From positions 1 through 7,989 of the forward strand of contig PEZR01000077.1 in assembly GCA_002773975.1 (NCBI GenBank): a stretch of 7,989 bases of DNA. The letters run 5' to 3'. The translations under genes were made by a program, and so were the position numbers. Positions within the stretch are counted from its first letter, which is position 1, and each line of letters begins with the position of its first letter. This DNA comes from Bdellovibrio sp. CG10_big_fil_rev_8_21_14_0_10_47_8. Its GTDB lineage: Bacteria > Bdellovibrionota > Bdellovibrionia > Bdellovibrionales > Bdellovibrionaceae. Under the pieces are notes generated by a model that worked only from the letters and a program-made list of their open reading frames with translations, had not been told where the DNA came from and made no database searches. This document shows positions 6,171 to 7,989 of this stretch, in pieces.

Positions 6171-6195
6171 GGGGTCTATGGAATCGAAAAAGATC

Positions 6196-6200
6196 GGAGA
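6196..6200 (+). promoter_or_regulatory. Ribosome binding site favouring the copA start at 6205
   Basis: GGAGA lies 4 bases before ATG 6205. The in-frame ATG codons at 6166 and 6169 fall in the -10 element, and the one at 6178 falls at the predicted transcript start with no ribosome site. Confidence 0.65.
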
Positions 6201-6204
6201 GCAA

Positions 6205-7989
6205 ATGGATCATTCACACAAACACTCCTGCTGCCACACAGAAACGAAAAAACATCAGCCCTTGGTGGAACATAGTGCGGATGCTATTTATACCTGTCCG
6301 ATGCACCCAGAGGTTCGTCAGAAGGGTCCTGGCAATTGCCCCATTTGTGGAATGGCATTGGAGCCAGAAAAAGTTTCTTTGGAGGAAATTGAAAATCCTG
6401 AGCTGAGAGACTTTACCCGAAGACTTAAGATCACTGTGCCGCTGACGATTCCTCTTCTGCTCCTGGCGATGTCTGATTTGATTCCGGGGCAGCCCGTGCA
6501 ACATGCCCTCCCCGCTTGGGTCAATGCCGGAATTCAGTTCTTGCTGGCCACTCCCGTTGTAGTTTGGGGTGGACTCCCCTTCTTTGAGCGGGGCTGGGCC
6601 TCTCTGAAATCCAGAAACTTTAATATGTTCACACTGATTGCGTTGGGCACCGGCGTTGCTTATCTGTTCAGTCTCGTGGGAACTTTTTTTCCATCGCTAT
6701 TCCCCGAAAGTTTCAAAACACATGGAGGCATGGCTCCGCTTTACTATGAAGCGGCGGCCACAATTACAGTACTTGTTCTTTTGGGCCAGGTTCTTGAGCT
6801 GCGCGCACGGAGTCAGACCGGAAACGCAATTCGCGCCCTTTTGGGCCTGGCGCCAAAGACCGCACGACGGCTGACCCAAGATGGCGCCGAAGAGGAAGTT
6901 CCTGTTGAACACCTTCATGTTGGTGACCTTTTAAAAGTCCGCCCTGGCGAAAAGGTTCCCGTTGATGGCCAAATCACCGAAGGTCGAAGCACCCTTGATG
7001 AATCCATGATTACCGGCGAGCCCATACCAGTCCAAAAAAATCCAAAAGATTTGGTCACGGGCGCAACGATCAATGGGACCGGCAGCTTTGTTATGCGAGC
7101 GACCAAGATTGGCTCTGATACTCTGCTTTCGCAGATTGTAAAAATGGTTTCTCAGGCGCAACGAAGTCGAGCACCGATTCAAAAATTGGCGGATCAAGTT
7201 TCAGGCTACTTTGTTCCAGCCGTTGTCCTGACTGCAATGATCACTGCGGTTGTTTGGTATTTTCTCGGACCCGAGCCCTATCTCACTCATGCGTTGATCA
7301 ATGCTGTGGCCGTCTTGATCATCGCCTGTCCCTGCGCCCTTGGCCTTGCCACTCCGATGTCGATCATGGTGGGAACGGGAAAGGGTGCAAGCCTTGGAGT
7401 ATTAATTAAAAATGCCGAAGCTCTGGAAGGTCTCGAAAAAATCACAACCCTCGTCGTGGATAAAACCGGAACGTTGACCCTTGGAAAACCAAAACTCGCT
7501 CTGGTCAAAGCTCTGGCGGGATTTGAAGAAAATGAAACCTTAAAGGCCGTGGCTTCTCTAGAAAAATCTAGCGAACATCCTCTGGCCGCCGCAATTATTC
7601 AAGGTGCACTTGATCGCAAGATTCAGACGGAGTCGGTGTTGGACTTTGAATCCTTCACCGGGATGGGTGTCCAAGGGAAAGTTCTCGGCCGAACGGTTCT
7701 GGTCGGTAACAAAACGCTTCTCGAAAAATTTGGAGTAGATGCTTCTGAGCTATCAAAATTGGCCAAAGAACTCCAAAGCTCTGGCCATGGCGTTGTGCTC
7801 GCAGCGATCGACGGACGTCCTGCTGCGGTCATTGCTGTCAATGATCCTATCAAGACATCAGCAAAACCAGCGATTGAGTATTTTCACTCGAAGGGAATCC
7901 AAGTCGTCATGGTGACCGGCGACAATCGCCACACGGCCGAGGTCGTCGCTCGGGAAATGGGCATCGATGGAATCGAAGCTGAAGTTCTG
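6205..7989 (+). CDS. copA: CopA-type Cu(I)-exporting P1B ATPase (partial, C-terminus off the right edge)
   Basis: The 595 codons present run to the window edge without a stop. The His/Cys-rich N-terminus (DHSHKHSCCH, 2-11) leads into a heavy-metal-binding domain at about 29-54 with CPMHP (31-35) and CPICGM (45-50). The usual GMxCxxC HMA domain is absent. Membrane segments lie near 74-92, 106-125, 140-162, 180-200, 335-354 and 363-388. The actuator TGEP is at 270-273 and the transport motif CPC at 375-377. The phosphorylated Asp419 is in DKTGT, the nucleotide-binding HP at 458-459, and TGDN at 571-574. The GDGxND hinge and the last two helices, which carry further metal ligands, lie outside. 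It would export Cu(I) across the inner membrane using ATP. The CPC motif, CueR promoter and divergent cueR favour copper or silver over zinc or cadmium. Confidence 0.95.
   Translation, partial: MDHSHKHSCCHTETKKHQPLVEHSADAIYTCPMHPEVRQKGPGNCPICGMALEPEKVSLEEIENPELRDFTRRLKITVPLTIPLLLLAMSDLIPGQPVQHALPAWVNAGIQFLLATPVVVWGGLPFFERGWASLKSRNFNMFTLIALGTGVAYLFSLVGTFFPSLFPESFKTHGGMAPLYYEAAATITVLVLLGQVLELRARSQTGNAIRALLGLAPKTARRLTQDGAEEEVPVEHLHVGDLLKVRPGEKVPVDGQITEGRSTLDESMITGEPIPVQKNPKDLVTGATINGTGSFVMRATKIGSDTLLSQIVKMVSQAQRSRAPIQKLADQVSGYFVPAVVLTAMITAVVWYFLGPEPYLTHALINAVAVLIIACPCALGLATPMSIMVGTGKGASLGVLIKNAEALEGLEKITTLVVDKTGTLTLGKPKLALVKALAGFEENETLKAVASLEKSSEHPLAAAIIQGALDRKIQTESVLDFESFTGMGVQGKVLGRTVLVGNKTLLEKFGVDASELSKLAKELQSSGHGVVLAAIDGRPAAVIAVNDPIKTSAKPAIEYFHSKGIQVVMVTGDNRHTAEVVAREMGIDGIEAEVL

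Noticed and set aside
6166..6180. In-frame ATG codons 6166, 6169 and 6178 as copA starts
   Set aside because: The first two lie in the -10 region. The third is at the predicted transcript start without a ribosome site, while 6205 has GGAGA at a suitable distance.

Overview
The window reads as a compact Gram-negative bacterial chromosome segment of moderate G+C. It has periplasmic and inner-membrane enzymes (a c-type heme isomerase and a lytic transglycosylase domain), sigma70-type promoters and tightly packed genes. No gene names the species. The M56-transglycosylase fusion and overall style made me think of Bdellovibrionota or another deltaproteobacterial-grade lineage, but that is a low-confidence impression. 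I see no rRNA, tRNA, CRISPR array, insertion sequence or att site.

Left part (1-1900, minus strand): a two-gene BlaI/BlaR1-like operon. A BlaI/MecI-family repressor overlaps by 4 bases (GTGA) a membrane M56 zinc metallopeptidase. Where BlaR1 would carry a penicillin-binding sensor, this protein continues in frame into an MltD-like lytic transglycosylase domain that runs off the left edge. Two near-identical inverted repeats (ACTAA-N4-TTAGT), set 22 bp apart just upstream of the repressor gene, look like its operators.

Middle-left part (2011-3227): a divergent pair. An AhpD-like CxxC peroxidase-family protein (minus) and a MarR-family regulator with a C-terminal four-cysteine cluster (plus) flank an 8-7-8 bp palindrome that sits inside the predicted promoter of the AhpD-like gene. 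This looks like a small redox-responsive module. The marR start codon falls at the predicted transcription start, so that mRNA may be leaderless.

Right part (3242-7989): a copper/membrane-stress block. cueR and copA are divergently transcribed from two CueR-type promoters, each with a 19-bp spacer over an ACCTTCC/GGAAGGT dyad. Downstream of cueR, on the same strand after 56 bp, lies cti, a periplasmic heme-c fatty acid cis/trans isomerase. Copper could therefore induce CueR, the CopA exporter and possibly Cti together, linking copper stress to membrane lipid remodelling. copA is cut by the right edge.

The most novel-looking items are the M56-transglycosylase receptor paired with BlaI, the cueR-cti linkage, and the Cys4 MarR/AhpD pair.
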